Source: Burkholderiales bacterium (GTDB lineage Bacteria; Pseudomonadota; Gammaproteobacteria; Burkholderiales; SG8-41). From it: a stretch of DNA of 50,878 bases. Shown one piece after another: positions 7,314 through 16,276 of this stretch (positions within the stretch are counted from its first letter, which is position 1; every line of letters begins with the position of its first letter). The translations under genes were made by a program, and so were the position numbers. Location of the stretch: NCBI GenBank assembly GCA_019744975.1, contig JAIETP010000015.1:120929-171806 (forward strand), given 5' to 3'. The notes beneath the pieces are model-generated. The model had not been told where the DNA came from. It did not search any database and saw only the letters and a list, made by a program, of their open reading frames with translations.

Positions 7314-9389
7314 GTGAATGCAAGTCCGGTATTCACCGCGGATACGTATGCCTGGGCGCTGCGCACGATATGCCGCCTGCACCGGCAGCCGTACGCAGCA
7401 CAGCTCGTGCTGCAGCAGGTCGCGCCGCCGTACGGCGTAGCTGAAATCGGGCAGGCGGCAACGGCACTGGGTTTCAGGTTCGCCGTCGAGAACATCCCCG
7501 CGGCCAGACTGCAGGGGCAGTCGCTGCCTTGCCTCGTATTGCTGTCGCCGCAGGACAACGGGGCGCCGCATGGCCTGGCCGTTTTATTGCGCAGTCCCGG
7601 CGATGAGTTGCTGCTGCTCGAGCCGCAGCATGCCGAGCCCGTGGCTGTCAGTATGGAAAATTTTTCCGGACGTTATGCCGGCACCGCCATCCTGCTGGCA
7701 AGGGAGACGGAAGCATCGGCCTCTGCCGAGACTGAGCCCGTCGCCGGAGATTTCGACTTCCGCTGGTTCATTCCGGAACTGCTGAAACACCGCCCGATCT
7801 GGCGCGACGTGCTGCTGGCATCCCTGGTGATCCAGCTGCTGGCGCTGGCCACACCGGTGTTCACCCAGATCATCATCGACAAGGTAATCACCCATCGCAG
7901 CGTCAACACGCTGTTGGTCATTGCCATTGCGCTGTTGGTGATCATGGCGTTCAGCGCGGCTTTAAGCTGGGTGCGGCAATACCTGATCCTGCACACCGGC
8001 AACCGTATCGACGCCGCGCTCGGCAGCCGGGTTTTTGAGCATTTGTTCAAACTGCCGCCGCGTTATTTCGAGCAACGGCCCACCGGCACGGTAATCGCCC
8101 GCGTGCAGGGTGTGGAAACCATCCGCGAATTCCTCAGCGGCGCGGCGGTCACGCTGATCCTCGATCTGCCGTTCCTGCTGATCTTCCTCGCGATGATGTT
8201 TTATTACAGCTGGGTGCTGAGCCTGCTGGCCATCGCCATCATCGCGGCGATCGCCGTGCTGAGTTTCGCCGTCACGCCGCTGCTGCGCGAACGCCTGAAC
8301 CGCCAGTTCCTGCTCGGTGCGCGCAACCAGGCCTTTCTCACCGAATACGTCGCCGGCATGGACACCGTGAAATCGCTGCAGATGGAGCCCCAGCTCAGCA
8401 CCCGCTATGGCGATTACCTGGCCAGTTACCTGCAGGCCACGTTCGCCACGCGCCAGCTGTCGAACACCTACAACACCGTCGCCCATGCCCTCGAACAGTT
8501 GCTGACGCTGACCATCCTCTGCATCGGCGCCTGGCTGGTGATGACCACCGGCAGCCTGACGGTGGGCATGCTGGTGGCGTTCCAGATGTTCGCGGCGCGG
8601 CTGGCGCAACCGGTGCTGCGCATGGTCGGCCTGTGGCAGGAATTCCAGCAGGCGAACATCGCCGTGCGGCGGCTGGGGGACCTGATGAACGCGGAACCCG
8701 AACCGCATACGCTGGTGCCGTCGCGCGAAGCTGCCGGCCGCGGGCGCATTACAATCAACAATCTCGGGTTTCGTTACGCCGACAACCTGCCGTATCTGTA
8801 CCGCGGCTTCAATCTGGATATTGCGCCGGGGCAGTGCGTCGCCATCATGGGAGCTTCGGGTGTCGGCAAAAGTACGCTGGCCAAATTGTTGCAGGCCTTC
8901 TGCCACCCGACCGAAGGCGCAATCCTGCTCGACGGTCACGATACCCGGCATCTGGCCGCCAACGAATTGCGGCAATATTTCGGCGTGGTGCCGCAGGACA
9001 CCGTGCTGTTCAGCGGCACGATCCATGAAAATCTGGTGCTGGCCAATCCGCATGCCGCGTTCGAGGAGGTGGTGCAGGCCTGCAAGCTGGCGGAAATCCA
9101 TGCCGCGATTGAACTGTTGCCACAGGGTTATCAGACCGCCATCGGCGAACATGGCGCGGGGCTGTCCGGCGGACAGAAACAGCGCATTGCCATCGCAAGG
9201 GCGTTGCTGAAACGGCCGCAGGTGCTGATTTTTGACGAGGCGACCAGCAGCCTTGATGCCGCGACGGCAGCGGCGTTTGCAGAGACCATCAACCGTTACA
9301 AAGGCAAGGTCACGCTGTTGTTCATCGCCCATCACCTGCCGCCGAACCTGCAGGTCGACAAGACGGTGCAGTTGGGGCAGCGAGGGTAA
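7314..9389 (+). CDS. Type I secretion ABC exporter with degenerate C39-like domain
   Basis: A 691-residue HlyB/LapB-like inner-membrane ATPase for type I secretion. An N-terminal C39-like domain (about 8-130) lacks the catalytic cysteine of bacteriocin-processing exporters, as in RTX exporters where it is a substrate dock. Six predicted membrane helices follow (about 155-435). The nucleotide-binding domain has Walker A GASGVGKST (513-521), signature LSGGQ (617-621), Walker B with D641/E642 and H673 of the H-loop. A TTG at 7284 also opens the frame, but GTG 7314 has AGGGGAG at a proper distance and is preferred. No adaptor, TolC or substrate gene is adjacent; the adaptor and RTX protein at 37-47 kb are plausible partners. 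Confidence 0.88.
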   Translation: MNASPVFTADTYAWALRTICRLHRQPYAAQLVLQQVAPPYGVAEIGQAATALGFRFAVENIPAARLQGQSLPCLVLLSPQDNGAPHGLAVLLRSPGDELLLLEPQHAEPVAVSMENFSGRYAGTAILLARETEASASAETEPVAGDFDFRWFIPELLKHRPIWRDVLLASLVIQLLALATPVFTQIIIDKVITHRSVNTLLVIAIALLVIMAFSAALSWVRQYLILHTGNRIDAALGSRVFEHLFKLPPRYFEQRPTGTVIARVQGVETIREFLSGAAVTLILDLPFLLIFLAMMFYYSWVLSLLAIAIIAAIAVLSFAVTPLLRERLNRQFLLGARNQAFLTEYVAGMDTVKSLQMEPQLSTRYGDYLASYLQATFATRQLSNTYNTVAHALEQLLTLTILCIGAWLVMTTGSLTVGMLVAFQMFAARLAQPVLRMVGLWQEFQQANIAVRRLGDLMNAEPEPHTLVPSREAAGRGRITINNLGFRYADNLPYLYRGFNLDIAPGQCVAIMGASGVGKSTLAKLLQAFCHPTEGAILLDGHDTRHLAANELRQYFGVVPQDTVLFSGTIHENLVLANPHAAFEEVVQACKLAEIHAAIELLPQGYQTAIGEHGAGLSGGQKQRIAIARALLKRPQVLIFDEATSSLDAATAAAFAETINRYKGKVTLLFIAHHLPPNLQVDKTVQLGQRG

Positions 9390-9401
9390 TCAGTAAACGA
9401 A

Positions 9402-10379
9402 TTATTCCAGCTTGATGTTCGCCGCCTTGATGACTTTTTTCCAGTCCTCGAACTCTGTCCGCATGAACCTGCCGAGTTCCTCCGGCGTTCCCGGCGCCGG
9501 TTCGGCGCCCTGGCTGGAAAAACGTTTGGCCATTTCCGGTTCCGACAGCGCCTTCACCGATTCCGCGTTGATCTTGGCGATGATGTCCTTTGGCGCACCG
9601 GCATGCGTGAGCAGGGCATACCAGGTCACATACTGAAAACCTTTGAGTCCGGACTCGGCGACCGTCGGGATATCCGGCGCGGCCGGCGAACGCTTCGCAC
9701 TGCCGACAGCGATGCCGCGCAGGCGGCCGGTGGCGATATGCGGCAGCACCGAAGGCATGCTGTTGAACATCGCCGATATCTGCCCGGCCATCAGTTCGGT
9801 CATCGCCGGTGCCGTGCCCTTGTACGGGATGTGCACCAGGTTGACGCCGGCCATTGATTTCAGCAGTTCCATACCCATGTGCTGCGGGCTGCCGGGTCCG
9901 ACCGAACCATAGTTGATCTGTCCGGGTTTGGCCTTTGCGAGTTTGATCAGGTCATTGACCGAACGCACCGGCAGCGACGGGTGCACGACGAGGATTTGCG
10001 GATTGATCACCAACAGGGTGATCGGCGCCAAGTCGGTGAACACGTTGTAGGGCAGTTTCGGATTCAAGGCCGGCGCCAGCGCCAGCGAACCACCCGTGCC
10101 GAACAGCAGGGAATAACCGTCGGGCGGGGCGCGCAGCACGCTTTCGATGCCGATGATGCCGCCAGCGCCGGGACGGTTTTCGACAAGGACCTGCTGCTTC
10201 CAGGCTTCGCTCAATTTCTGTCCGAGGGCACGGCCGACAAAATCGGTGGGGCCGCCGGGCGGGAAATGGATCACCATGCGCAAGGCCCGGTTCGGAAATT
10301 GCTGTGCGCTCTGCGCCATGGCCCATGATGCGGATGCCAACAGAAGTGCCGCCATGCCGCAGTGAATGATTTTTTTCAT
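9402..10379 (-). CDS. Bug-family tripartite tricarboxylate transporter substrate-binding protein
   Basis: A 325-residue periplasmic receptor with a clear signal peptide (about residues 1-22, ending SWAMAQ). The motifs FPPGGPTDFVGRALGQ, VENRPGAGGIIG and YGSVGPGSPQHMGMELL define the Bug family, whose members bind carboxylates or aromatic acids for TctAB-type transporters. No TctA or TctB membrane gene is present, which is common for Bug receptors, many of which are orphans. It is divergent from the acyl-CoA synthetase gene with a 116-bp shared intergenic region, suggesting that its ligand may be the acid activated by that cluster. The ligand cannot be read from the sequence. Confidence 0.93.
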   Translation of the reverse strand: MKKIIHCGMAALLLASASWAMAQSAQQFPNRALRMVIHFPPGGPTDFVGRALGQKLSEAWKQQVLVENRPGAGGIIGIESVLRAPPDGYSLLFGTGGSLALAPALNPKLPYNVFTDLAPITLLVINPQILVVHPSLPVRSVNDLIKLAKAKPGQINYGSVGPGSPQHMGMELLKSMAGVNLVHIPYKGTAPAMTELMAGQISAMFNSMPSVLPHIATGRLRGIAVGSAKRSPAAPDIPTVAESGLKGFQYVTWYALLTHAGAPKDIIAKINAESVKALSEPEMAKRFSSQGAEPAPGTPEELGRFMRTEFEDWKKVIKAANIKLE

Positions 10380-10495
10380 GATTCCTCCTCACGTGTTTGT
10401 CGATGTTATAAGTGTGAATCTAACATGACCCGGGTTTGACCCGGCAATCAGCAGCCGTTATCTTCGGCCTTCATGATTTGCATTGAGTCCAAACA

Positions 10496-12586
10496 ATGAA
10501 CGACGCCATCCAGGCCCTGCTGCATCCGAAATCCATCGCCGTCATCGGCGCCTCATCCGACTTCAACAAAATCAACGGCCGCACGCTGAAAGCGCTGGTC
10601 GACAAAAAATACGCCGGCCGCATCCTGCCGGTCAATCCCAAATACCAGACGCTGCTCGATCTGCCGTGTTATCCGGATGTGGCGTCGATTCCCGGCACCG
10701 TGGATCTCGCCGTTGTTGCCGTACCGGCGAAACATGTGCCGGATACCTTGCGTGAACTGGGTAAAAAGGGTGTCAAAGCCGCCGTGGTGTTCAGCTCCGG
10801 CTTCAGCGAAGTCGGCGGCGACGGCATCCGTCTTGAGGCCGAACTGAAAAAAGCGATCCAGGACAGCGGGGTGCGCATCCTCGGCCCGAACTGCCTCGGC
10901 CTGGTCAATGTCGCCGAAAACGTGATGGCCACCTTCAGTCAGTTCTCACTGGGGCCGACCCCCGACGGTCCTGCCGCATTCGTCACGCAGTCCGGCGCGC
11001 TGGGTACCGCCACTGCCGGCACGGCGCGCAAACGCGGGCTCAACTTCGGTTATTTCGTCAACACCGGCAATGAAACCGACATCCAGTTCGTCGATGTCAT
11101 GCGCGCGATCATCGCCGAAGACAACATCAAGGTCGGTGCGGGTTACATTGAAGGACTGAAGAATGGACCGGGCCTGCTCGAAGTCGCCGAAGATGCGCTG
11201 CAACGCGCGAAACCCCTGGTGCTGACCAAGGTCGGGCGCACCAAGGCGGGCGCCAAGGCGATTGCATCGCATACCGGTTCACTGGCTGGCGAAGACGCAG
11301 TGTTTGATGGCGTGATCCGCCAGCGCGGCATCATTCGCGCCCGCAGTGACGAGCAACTACTTGATTTTGTTGATATATTTTCGCAATGCGCCTTGCCCGG
11401 CGGCAAAGGCATCGGTTTCATTACCCGCTCCGGTGGCGCCGGCGCCTTGATGGCCGACCGCGCCGAAGAAATCGGGCTCGATGTCGCAACCCTCAGCGCG
11501 GAAACCACCGCGGCCTTGCGCAAAGTGGTGCCGGCCTTCGGTTCGACCAGCAATCCGGTGGACATCACCGCACAGGGTCTGGTCAATCCTGCCCTGATGC
11601 GCGACAGCCTGAAAATCCTGCTCTCCGATGCCAAAGTCGATGCCGCCATCGTCTGGCTGTCGTTCACCGACAAATACGCCGAAGTCACGGTGCAGAGTTT
11701 TGCCGAAGCCAAAGCCCAGACCAGCAAGCCCTTCATCGTCTGCTGGATGGGCATGCCGGACGTTGCCGTACCCCTGATGCGTGCGGCAGGTATTCCGTAT
11801 TTGCGCAGTGCTGAAGCGGCAGTCGATGCTCTTGCGGCATTGATGCGTTATGCCGAGGCGCGACGCAACTGGCTGAGTGATGCGCCGGCACGCGCGGCAC
11901 TGCAGTTGTCCAAACCTGTATTGCCCGCGGGCGCCGGCGCGGTCAGCAGCATGGAAGGGCAGGCGCTGTTGCAATCTTTTGGCGTACCCACAGCGGCAGC
12001 AAGACTGGCAACAACCGCGGATGAAGCCGTGGCTGCCGCCAGGGCGCTGGGTTATCCGGTGGTGCTGAAAATCGAATCCCCGGACATCCTGCACAAGACC
12101 GAAGCCAAAGGTGTCGCACTGAATCTCGGCGATGAAGCCGCGGTACGCAGCGCATACACCACCCTGATCGCCAATGCCAGACAATACAAAGCCGACGCCC
12201 GCATCGCCGGGGTGCTGGTGCAGGCCATGGCCCGCGGCGATGTTGAACTGGTGATTGGCCTCAAACGCGATCCGACTTTCGGCCCGGTGGTGATGGTCGG
12301 CTTGGGCGGAGTGCTGATCGAGGTGTTCAAGGACGTGGTGTTCCGCGCGGCACCGGTCACCGAAGCCGAAGCCCTGCGCATGCTGGATGAACTCAAAAGC
12401 CGGGTGATCCTCGACGGCGTGCGCGGCAAACCGCCGGTCGACAAAACAGCGCTGGCACGGATGATCAGCGCGGTATCGCGCTTCGGTGCAGCGGCGGGAC
12501 CGCGACTTGCGGAACTGGATCTCAACCCGGTGCTGGCCGGACCGCAGGGTGTTACCGCCGTTGATTGGTTGATGTTGCTGGAGTAA
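10496..12586 (+). CDS. Acyl-CoA synthetase (NDP-forming), fused alpha-beta
   Basis: A 696-residue fused synthetase of the acetate-CoA ligase (ADP-forming) superfamily. It contains an N-terminal CoA-binding Rossmann domain (start HPKSIAVIGASSDFNKING, about 8-130), a succinyl-CoA-ligase-like middle (about 150-440) with the candidate phosphohistidine H259 in SHTGSLAGED, and a C-terminal ATP-grasp domain (about 480-696, YPVVLKIESPDILHKTEAKGV). It should convert a carboxylic acid, ATP and CoA to acyl-CoA with ADP release, which is cheaper than AMP-forming activation. It heads the five-gene cluster; the next gene starts 12 nt downstream. Pimeloyl, aromatic or short-chain acids are all possible substrates. 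Confidence 0.9.
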   Translation: MNDAIQALLHPKSIAVIGASSDFNKINGRTLKALVDKKYAGRILPVNPKYQTLLDLPCYPDVASIPGTVDLAVVAVPAKHVPDTLRELGKKGVKAAVVFSSGFSEVGGDGIRLEAELKKAIQDSGVRILGPNCLGLVNVAENVMATFSQFSLGPTPDGPAAFVTQSGALGTATAGTARKRGLNFGYFVNTGNETDIQFVDVMRAIIAEDNIKVGAGYIEGLKNGPGLLEVAEDALQRAKPLVLTKVGRTKAGAKAIASHTGSLAGEDAVFDGVIRQRGIIRARSDEQLLDFVDIFSQCALPGGKGIGFITRSGGAGALMADRAEEIGLDVATLSAETTAALRKVVPAFGSTSNPVDITAQGLVNPALMRDSLKILLSDAKVDAAIVWLSFTDKYAEVTVQSFAEAKAQTSKPFIVCWMGMPDVAVPLMRAAGIPYLRSAEAAVDALAALMRYAEARRNWLSDAPARAALQLSKPVLPAGAGAVSSMEGQALLQSFGVPTAAARLATTADEAVAAARALGYPVVLKIESPDILHKTEAKGVALNLGDEAAVRSAYTTLIANARQYKADARIAGVLVQAMARGDVELVIGLKRDPTFGPVVMVGLGGVLIEVFKDVVFRAAPVTEAEALRMLDELKSRVILDGVRGKPPVDKTALARMISAVSRFGAAAGPRLAELDLNPVLAGPQGVTAVDWLMLLE

Positions 12587-12598
12587 CCGGAGAACAAC

Positions 12599-13798
12599 AT
12601 GGATTTCACGCTGCCCGAAGAACTGCGCATGCTGCGCGATACCGTCGCGCGATTTGTGCGCGAAGAACTGCTGCCGCTGGAACGCGATGTGATCAAACGC
12701 GAAGCCGAACGCGGCCTGACCGACGCGCCGCTGATCGATCCTGAAGTTGAAAAGGAACTGAATCGCAAGGCCAAGGCCATCGGCCTCTACGGCATCGACG
12801 TGCCCGAGGAATACGGCGGGCAGAACCTCGGCATGCTGGCCAAGGCGGTGGTGATCGAGGAATTAAAAACCAGCATCGTGCCCTTCGTGCTGCCGCCGGA
12901 CAGCCCGAACCTGTGGATGCTGCGCGAAACCTGCAAGGGCGATCAGATCCAGAAATACCTGCTGCCTTATGCCAGCGGTGATAAAAAAAGCGCCATTGCC
13001 ATTTCGGAGCCGGGCGCAGGTTCGGATCCCGCCGGCATGAAAACCCGCGCCGAATACAAAAACGGCAAATGGGTACTCAACGGCCAGAAAATCTGGATCA
13101 GCCACGCCCGCCATGCCGATTTCATGATTGTCATGGCCGTGACCGATCCAGCCAAGGGTTCGCGCGGCGGCATGACTGCCTTCCTGGTCGACAAGGGCAC
13201 CAAGGGCCTGTCGATTCCATCGGTGTTCAATACCATGGGGGAACACGCGCCGTACGCGGTGTTCCTCGATAACGTTGAACTGTCGGACGACCAGGTGCTG
13301 GGCGAAGTCGGCAACGGTTTCGGGCCGATGCAGAATCGGCTCGGCGTGCGGCGCATGGAAATCGCCTGCCGTGCGCTGGGTTACGCGCGGCGCTGTATGG
13401 ACCTGATGCTGGCCCAGGCCAACCAGCGCAAAACCTTCGGCGCTTTGCTCGCTGAACGCCAGCAGGTGCAGTGGTGGCTCGCCGACAGCTGGCAGGAAAT
13501 GGAAATGGTGCGCTGGATCACCTGGAGACTGGCGTGGAAGATGGACAGAAGCGTGGACCAGGGCGGTGCCGACTGGCGGCGCGAGGCGTCGATGGTCAAG
13601 CTGCAGGGCAGTGAAATGATCGCGCGGGTATCCGATCGCGCGATTCAACTGCTGGGCGGCATGGGCGTGTCGAAAGACATGCCGCTGGAGTACATCGCAA
13701 GGGCGGTGCGTGTGCTGCGCATTTTCGAAGGCCCGAGTGAAGTGCATCGCTGGGTGATCGCGCGCGACCTGCTGCGCAACGGCATGCCGGCGGATTGA
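12599..13798 (+). CDS. Acyl-CoA dehydrogenase
   Basis: A 399-residue FAD-dependent dehydrogenase forming the 2,3-enoyl-CoA. The family pattern is complete: an N-terminal helical domain (MDFTLPEELRMLRDTVARF), the FAD/substrate region AISEPGAGSDPAGMKT and WVLNGQKIWIS, and a C-terminal helical domain with QLLGGMGVSKDMPLEYIARAV in two conserved parts. The catalytic base is E377 in RIFEGPSEVHR, where the substrate-abstracting glutamate normally lies. It starts 12 nt after the synthetase stop and shares its strand, so co-transcription is very likely. Chain-length preference cannot be predicted. Electrons would go to ETF, which is not encoded here. Confidence 0.95.
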   Translation: MDFTLPEELRMLRDTVARFVREELLPLERDVIKREAERGLTDAPLIDPEVEKELNRKAKAIGLYGIDVPEEYGGQNLGMLAKAVVIEELKTSIVPFVLPPDSPNLWMLRETCKGDQIQKYLLPYASGDKKSAIAISEPGAGSDPAGMKTRAEYKNGKWVLNGQKIWISHARHADFMIVMAVTDPAKGSRGGMTAFLVDKGTKGLSIPSVFNTMGEHAPYAVFLDNVELSDDQVLGEVGNGFGPMQNRLGVRRMEIACRALGYARRCMDLMLAQANQRKTFGALLAERQQVQWWLADSWQEMEMVRWITWRLAWKMDRSVDQGGADWRREASMVKLQGSEMIARVSDRAIQLLGGMGVSKDMPLEYIARAVRVLRIFEGPSEVHRWVIARDLLRNGMPAD

Positions 13799-13869
13799 GC
13801 CTCCCGGGTCGCCGCATCGGTTAAAATAGCGGTCTGATTTTTTACATCGTGAACTCACAGGAATAAGCC

Positions 13870-14685
13870 ATGAATGCACCCGCAACCGCTGCCATACCCA
13901 TGACGGACCGCCTGCTGGCCGAGAAAAAAGGCGGCATCGGCTGGATCACTTTCAACAATCCCGCTCGTCACAATGCGGTCTCGTTCGAGATGTGGCTGAA
14001 ATTGCCGGTGGTGCTGGCGGAATTTGCCGCTGACCCCGAGGTGCGCGTGATCGTGCTGAAGGGCGCGGGCGAAAAAGCCTTTGTCGCCGGTGCCGATATT
14101 TCGCAGTTCAAGGAAAAACGCAGCAGTGAAGATGCCGTGCAGGCTTATAACAAGGCTGCGGACGATGCCAGTAAAGCCCTCCAGGAATGCCCGAAGCCGA
14201 CGATCGCGATGGTGCGAGGTTATTGCATTGGCGGCGGCACGGCAATTGCCGTGAATTGCGACATGCGGATTGCTTCAGAAGACGCCAAGTTCGGTGTGCC
14301 GGCCGGCAAACTCGGCCTGGGTTACCGTTTTGTCGGCATCAAGCGTTTGACCGACGTGGTGGGGCCGCAATTCACCGCGGAGATTTTCTTCACCGCGCGC
14401 CAATTCACGGCGCAGGAAGCGCTGCAGATGAACCTGGTGAATCGCGTGGTGCCCGCAGCGGAGCTGGAAAAATACACCACCGATTATGCAAGCACGATCG
14501 CCGGCAACGCACCGCTCACGCTGGCGTCGGTCAAGGCCTCGATCATCGAATGCCTCAAGGATCCGGCCAAACGCGATCTGGACCGGCTGCAGAAAATGGT
14601 GGACGCCTGCTACAAGAGCGAGGACTACAAGGAAGGTCAGGCCGCCTTTGCCGAGAAGCGCAAACCGGTGTTCAAGGGCAAGTAA
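13870..14685 (+). CDS. Crotonase (enoyl-CoA hydratase/isomerase) family protein
   Basis: A 271-residue crotonase-fold protein: KGAGEKAFVAGADISQF supplies the first oxyanion strand, and GYCIGGGTAIAVNCDMRIAS the second. In mitochondrial hydratase the two catalytic glutamates lie in GGGCE and PEI; here the equivalent positions are A125 (GGGTA) and A145 (VPAGK), so standard hydratase chemistry is doubtful. The motif FGVPAGKLGLGYRF is typical of a separate crotonase subgroup annotated as enoyl-CoA hydratase. Context between a dehydrogenase and a 3-hydroxyacyl-CoA dehydrogenase still argues for a beta-oxidation step. A 71-bp gap precedes it, with a TTAAAAT motif that might be an internal -10. Confidence 0.85.
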   Translation: MNAPATAAIPMTDRLLAEKKGGIGWITFNNPARHNAVSFEMWLKLPVVLAEFAADPEVRVIVLKGAGEKAFVAGADISQFKEKRSSEDAVQAYNKAADDASKALQECPKPTIAMVRGYCIGGGTAIAVNCDMRIASEDAKFGVPAGKLGLGYRFVGIKRLTDVVGPQFTAEIFFTARQFTAQEALQMNLVNRVVPAAELEKYTTDYASTIAGNAPLTLASVKASIIECLKDPAKRDLDRLQKMVDACYKSEDYKEGQAAFAEKRKPVFKGK

Positions 14686-14688
14686 ATA

Positions 14689-14721
14689 TAAGTATTTGAT
14701 TTTATTGATATTTTATAAAGG
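14689..14721 (+). repeat. AT-rich boundary element, copy 2
   Basis: TAAGTATTTGATTTTATTGA followed by TATTTTATAAAGG fills the gap between the crotonase stop and the 3-hydroxyacyl-CoA dehydrogenase start. It is almost free of G and C except in the terminal AAAGG, which may be the Shine-Dalgarno sequence of the next gene. Confidence 0.6.
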
Positions 14722-14727
14722 TTAACT

Positions 14728-16257
14728 ATGGCTTTTGATGCCAACCGCGCCGACCTCTGCGTCGGTGTGATCGGAACCGGCGCGATGGGGCGCGGTATTG
14801 TGCAGGTATCCGCTGCCGGCGGCATGCATGTGCTGATGATGGATACGAGGCCGGGCGCTGCCGATGAAGCCCGCGATTTTGTCGCCAAGATGCTGCTGCG
14901 TGCGGCGGAGAAGGGCAGCATGAGCAAGGCCGACGCCGATGCCGCCACGGCGCGTATCCGTGTCGCGCAGTCGCTGGCGGAATTCAAGGACTGCCACATG
15001 GTCGTCGAGGCCATCGTCGAAAACCTCGACGCCAAACGCGCGTTGTTCGGCGAACTGGAGGGCGTGGTCAAGCCGGATTGCATCCTGGCGACCAACACCT
15101 CGTCGATGTCGGTGACCACCATCGCCGCCAAACTGAAAACCCCGCAGCGTTTTGCCGGACTGCATTTTTTCAATCCGGTGCCGCTGATGAAGCTGGTCGA
15201 AGTCATCGACGGCTTGTTGACCGAAAACTGGGTATCCGAAGCGCTGATGGTGATCGGCAAACGCATGACGCGCGAGCCGGTGCGGCTGACGGATGCGCCG
15301 GGCTTCCTCGTCAACCAGGTCGGCCGCGGTTTTACGCTCGAGGCCTCGCATCTGGTTTATGAGGGTGTGTCGAACTTTGTCGACGTCGATCGCGTGATGC
15401 GTGACGTCTGCGGTTTCCGCATGGGCCCCTTCGAGCTGATGGAGTTGACCGGACTTGATGTGACGCAGCCGGCCTCATCGCTGATCTACAACCAGTTTTT
15501 CCAGGAGCCGCGCTACCGCCCGAATCTGATCATGCAGTCGCGTTACGAAGCCGGTGTGCTCGGTCGAAAGAGCAAAAAGGGTTTTTACAATTACGACGCG
15601 GAGATGAAACCCATCATCGCGCCGGAACCGGCCGCGCCCACGGCGAAGCCCGCCAGCGTCTGGGTCAGCAAGGCCGAGCCGCAAGGCCATGAAGTGCTGA
15701 CTGCGTTGTTGACCAAACTCGGCGCCACCATCGAGAGCGGTGCCAAACCTTCGGCGAAAGCATTGATCTTCGTGACGCCGATCGGCAAGGATGCCACGAC
15801 CTCTGCGGTGGAGGAGGGTCTGGATCCGAAACGCACGGTCGCCGTCGACACGCTGTTTCCGATGGTCAAACGCCGCACGATCATGGGCACGCCGCTGACC
15901 GATGCCGCGATGAAGGATGCCGCGCATGGACTGCTGGCCTCCGATGGCGTACCGGTGACGGTGTGCCGTGACAGCCCGGGCTTCATCGCGCAGCGCATCG
16001 TGGCGATGATCGTCAACATCGGCTGTTCGATTGCGCAAAGCCGCACCGCGCAACCCGCTGATATCGACAAGGCCGTGGTACTGGGCCTCAATTACCCGAA
16101 CGGTCCGCTGAAATTCGGCGACGTGGCCGGGGTCGAGCGCATTCATCAAGTGCTCGCCACCATGAATTCGATTTATGCCGATCCGCGTTATCGCCCCAAC
16201 ATCTGGATGCGGCGCCGCGCCCAGCTCGGCGTTTCGCTGCTGACTCCCGAACCCTGA
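14728..16257 (+). CDS. 3-hydroxyacyl-CoA dehydrogenase (PaaH-type, two C-terminal domains)
   Basis: A 509-residue NAD-dependent dehydrogenase oxidising 3-hydroxyacyl-CoA to 3-ketoacyl-CoA. The Rossmann fold starts with GVIGTGAMGRG (about 13-23); the active site has H146 in LHFFNPVPLMKLVEV and an upstream NTSS (123-126). Two 3HCDH C-terminal domains follow (first with DAPGFLVNQVGRGF, second with DSPGFIAQRIVAM near residue 410), the layout of PaaH-like enzymes rather than of the single-domain 280-residue type. No crotonase domain is fused. It is separated from the crotonase gene by an AT-rich element and from the thiolase gene by 19 nt with a GAGAGGAAA ribosome site. Confidence 0.93.
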   Translation: MAFDANRADLCVGVIGTGAMGRGIVQVSAAGGMHVLMMDTRPGAADEARDFVAKMLLRAAEKGSMSKADADAATARIRVAQSLAEFKDCHMVVEAIVENLDAKRALFGELEGVVKPDCILATNTSSMSVTTIAAKLKTPQRFAGLHFFNPVPLMKLVEVIDGLLTENWVSEALMVIGKRMTREPVRLTDAPGFLVNQVGRGFTLEASHLVYEGVSNFVDVDRVMRDVCGFRMGPFELMELTGLDVTQPASSLIYNQFFQEPRYRPNLIMQSRYEAGVLGRKSKKGFYNYDAEMKPIIAPEPAAPTAKPASVWVSKAEPQGHEVLTALLTKLGATIESGAKPSAKALIFVTPIGKDATTSAVEEGLDPKRTVAVDTLFPMVKRRTIMGTPLTDAAMKDAAHGLLASDGVPVTVCRDSPGFIAQRIVAMIVNIGCSIAQSRTAQPADIDKAVVLGLNYPNGPLKFGDVAGVERIHQVLATMNSIYADPRYRPNIWMRRRAQLGVSLLTPEP

Positions 16258-16276
16258 TTACCTGAGAGGAAAAAAC

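Noticed and set aside
6555-7571. A 338-codon minus-strand frame across the phosphatase and the 13-bp tandem array
   Set aside because: It runs through the antisense of the phosphatase and through the repeat array, producing a low-complexity product; it has no motif and no ribosome site.
7962-9335. A 457-codon open frame on the minus strand opposite the ABC exporter gene
   Set aside because: It is a GC-driven shadow of the exporter frame: rich in H, Q, R and G with no family motif, no ribosome site and a product unlike a folded protein.
12863-13885. A 340-codon minus-strand frame opposite the acyl-CoA dehydrogenase gene
   Set aside because: The plus frame has complete dehydrogenase motifs, whereas the minus product has no recognisable domain and follows the codon pattern of the opposite strand.
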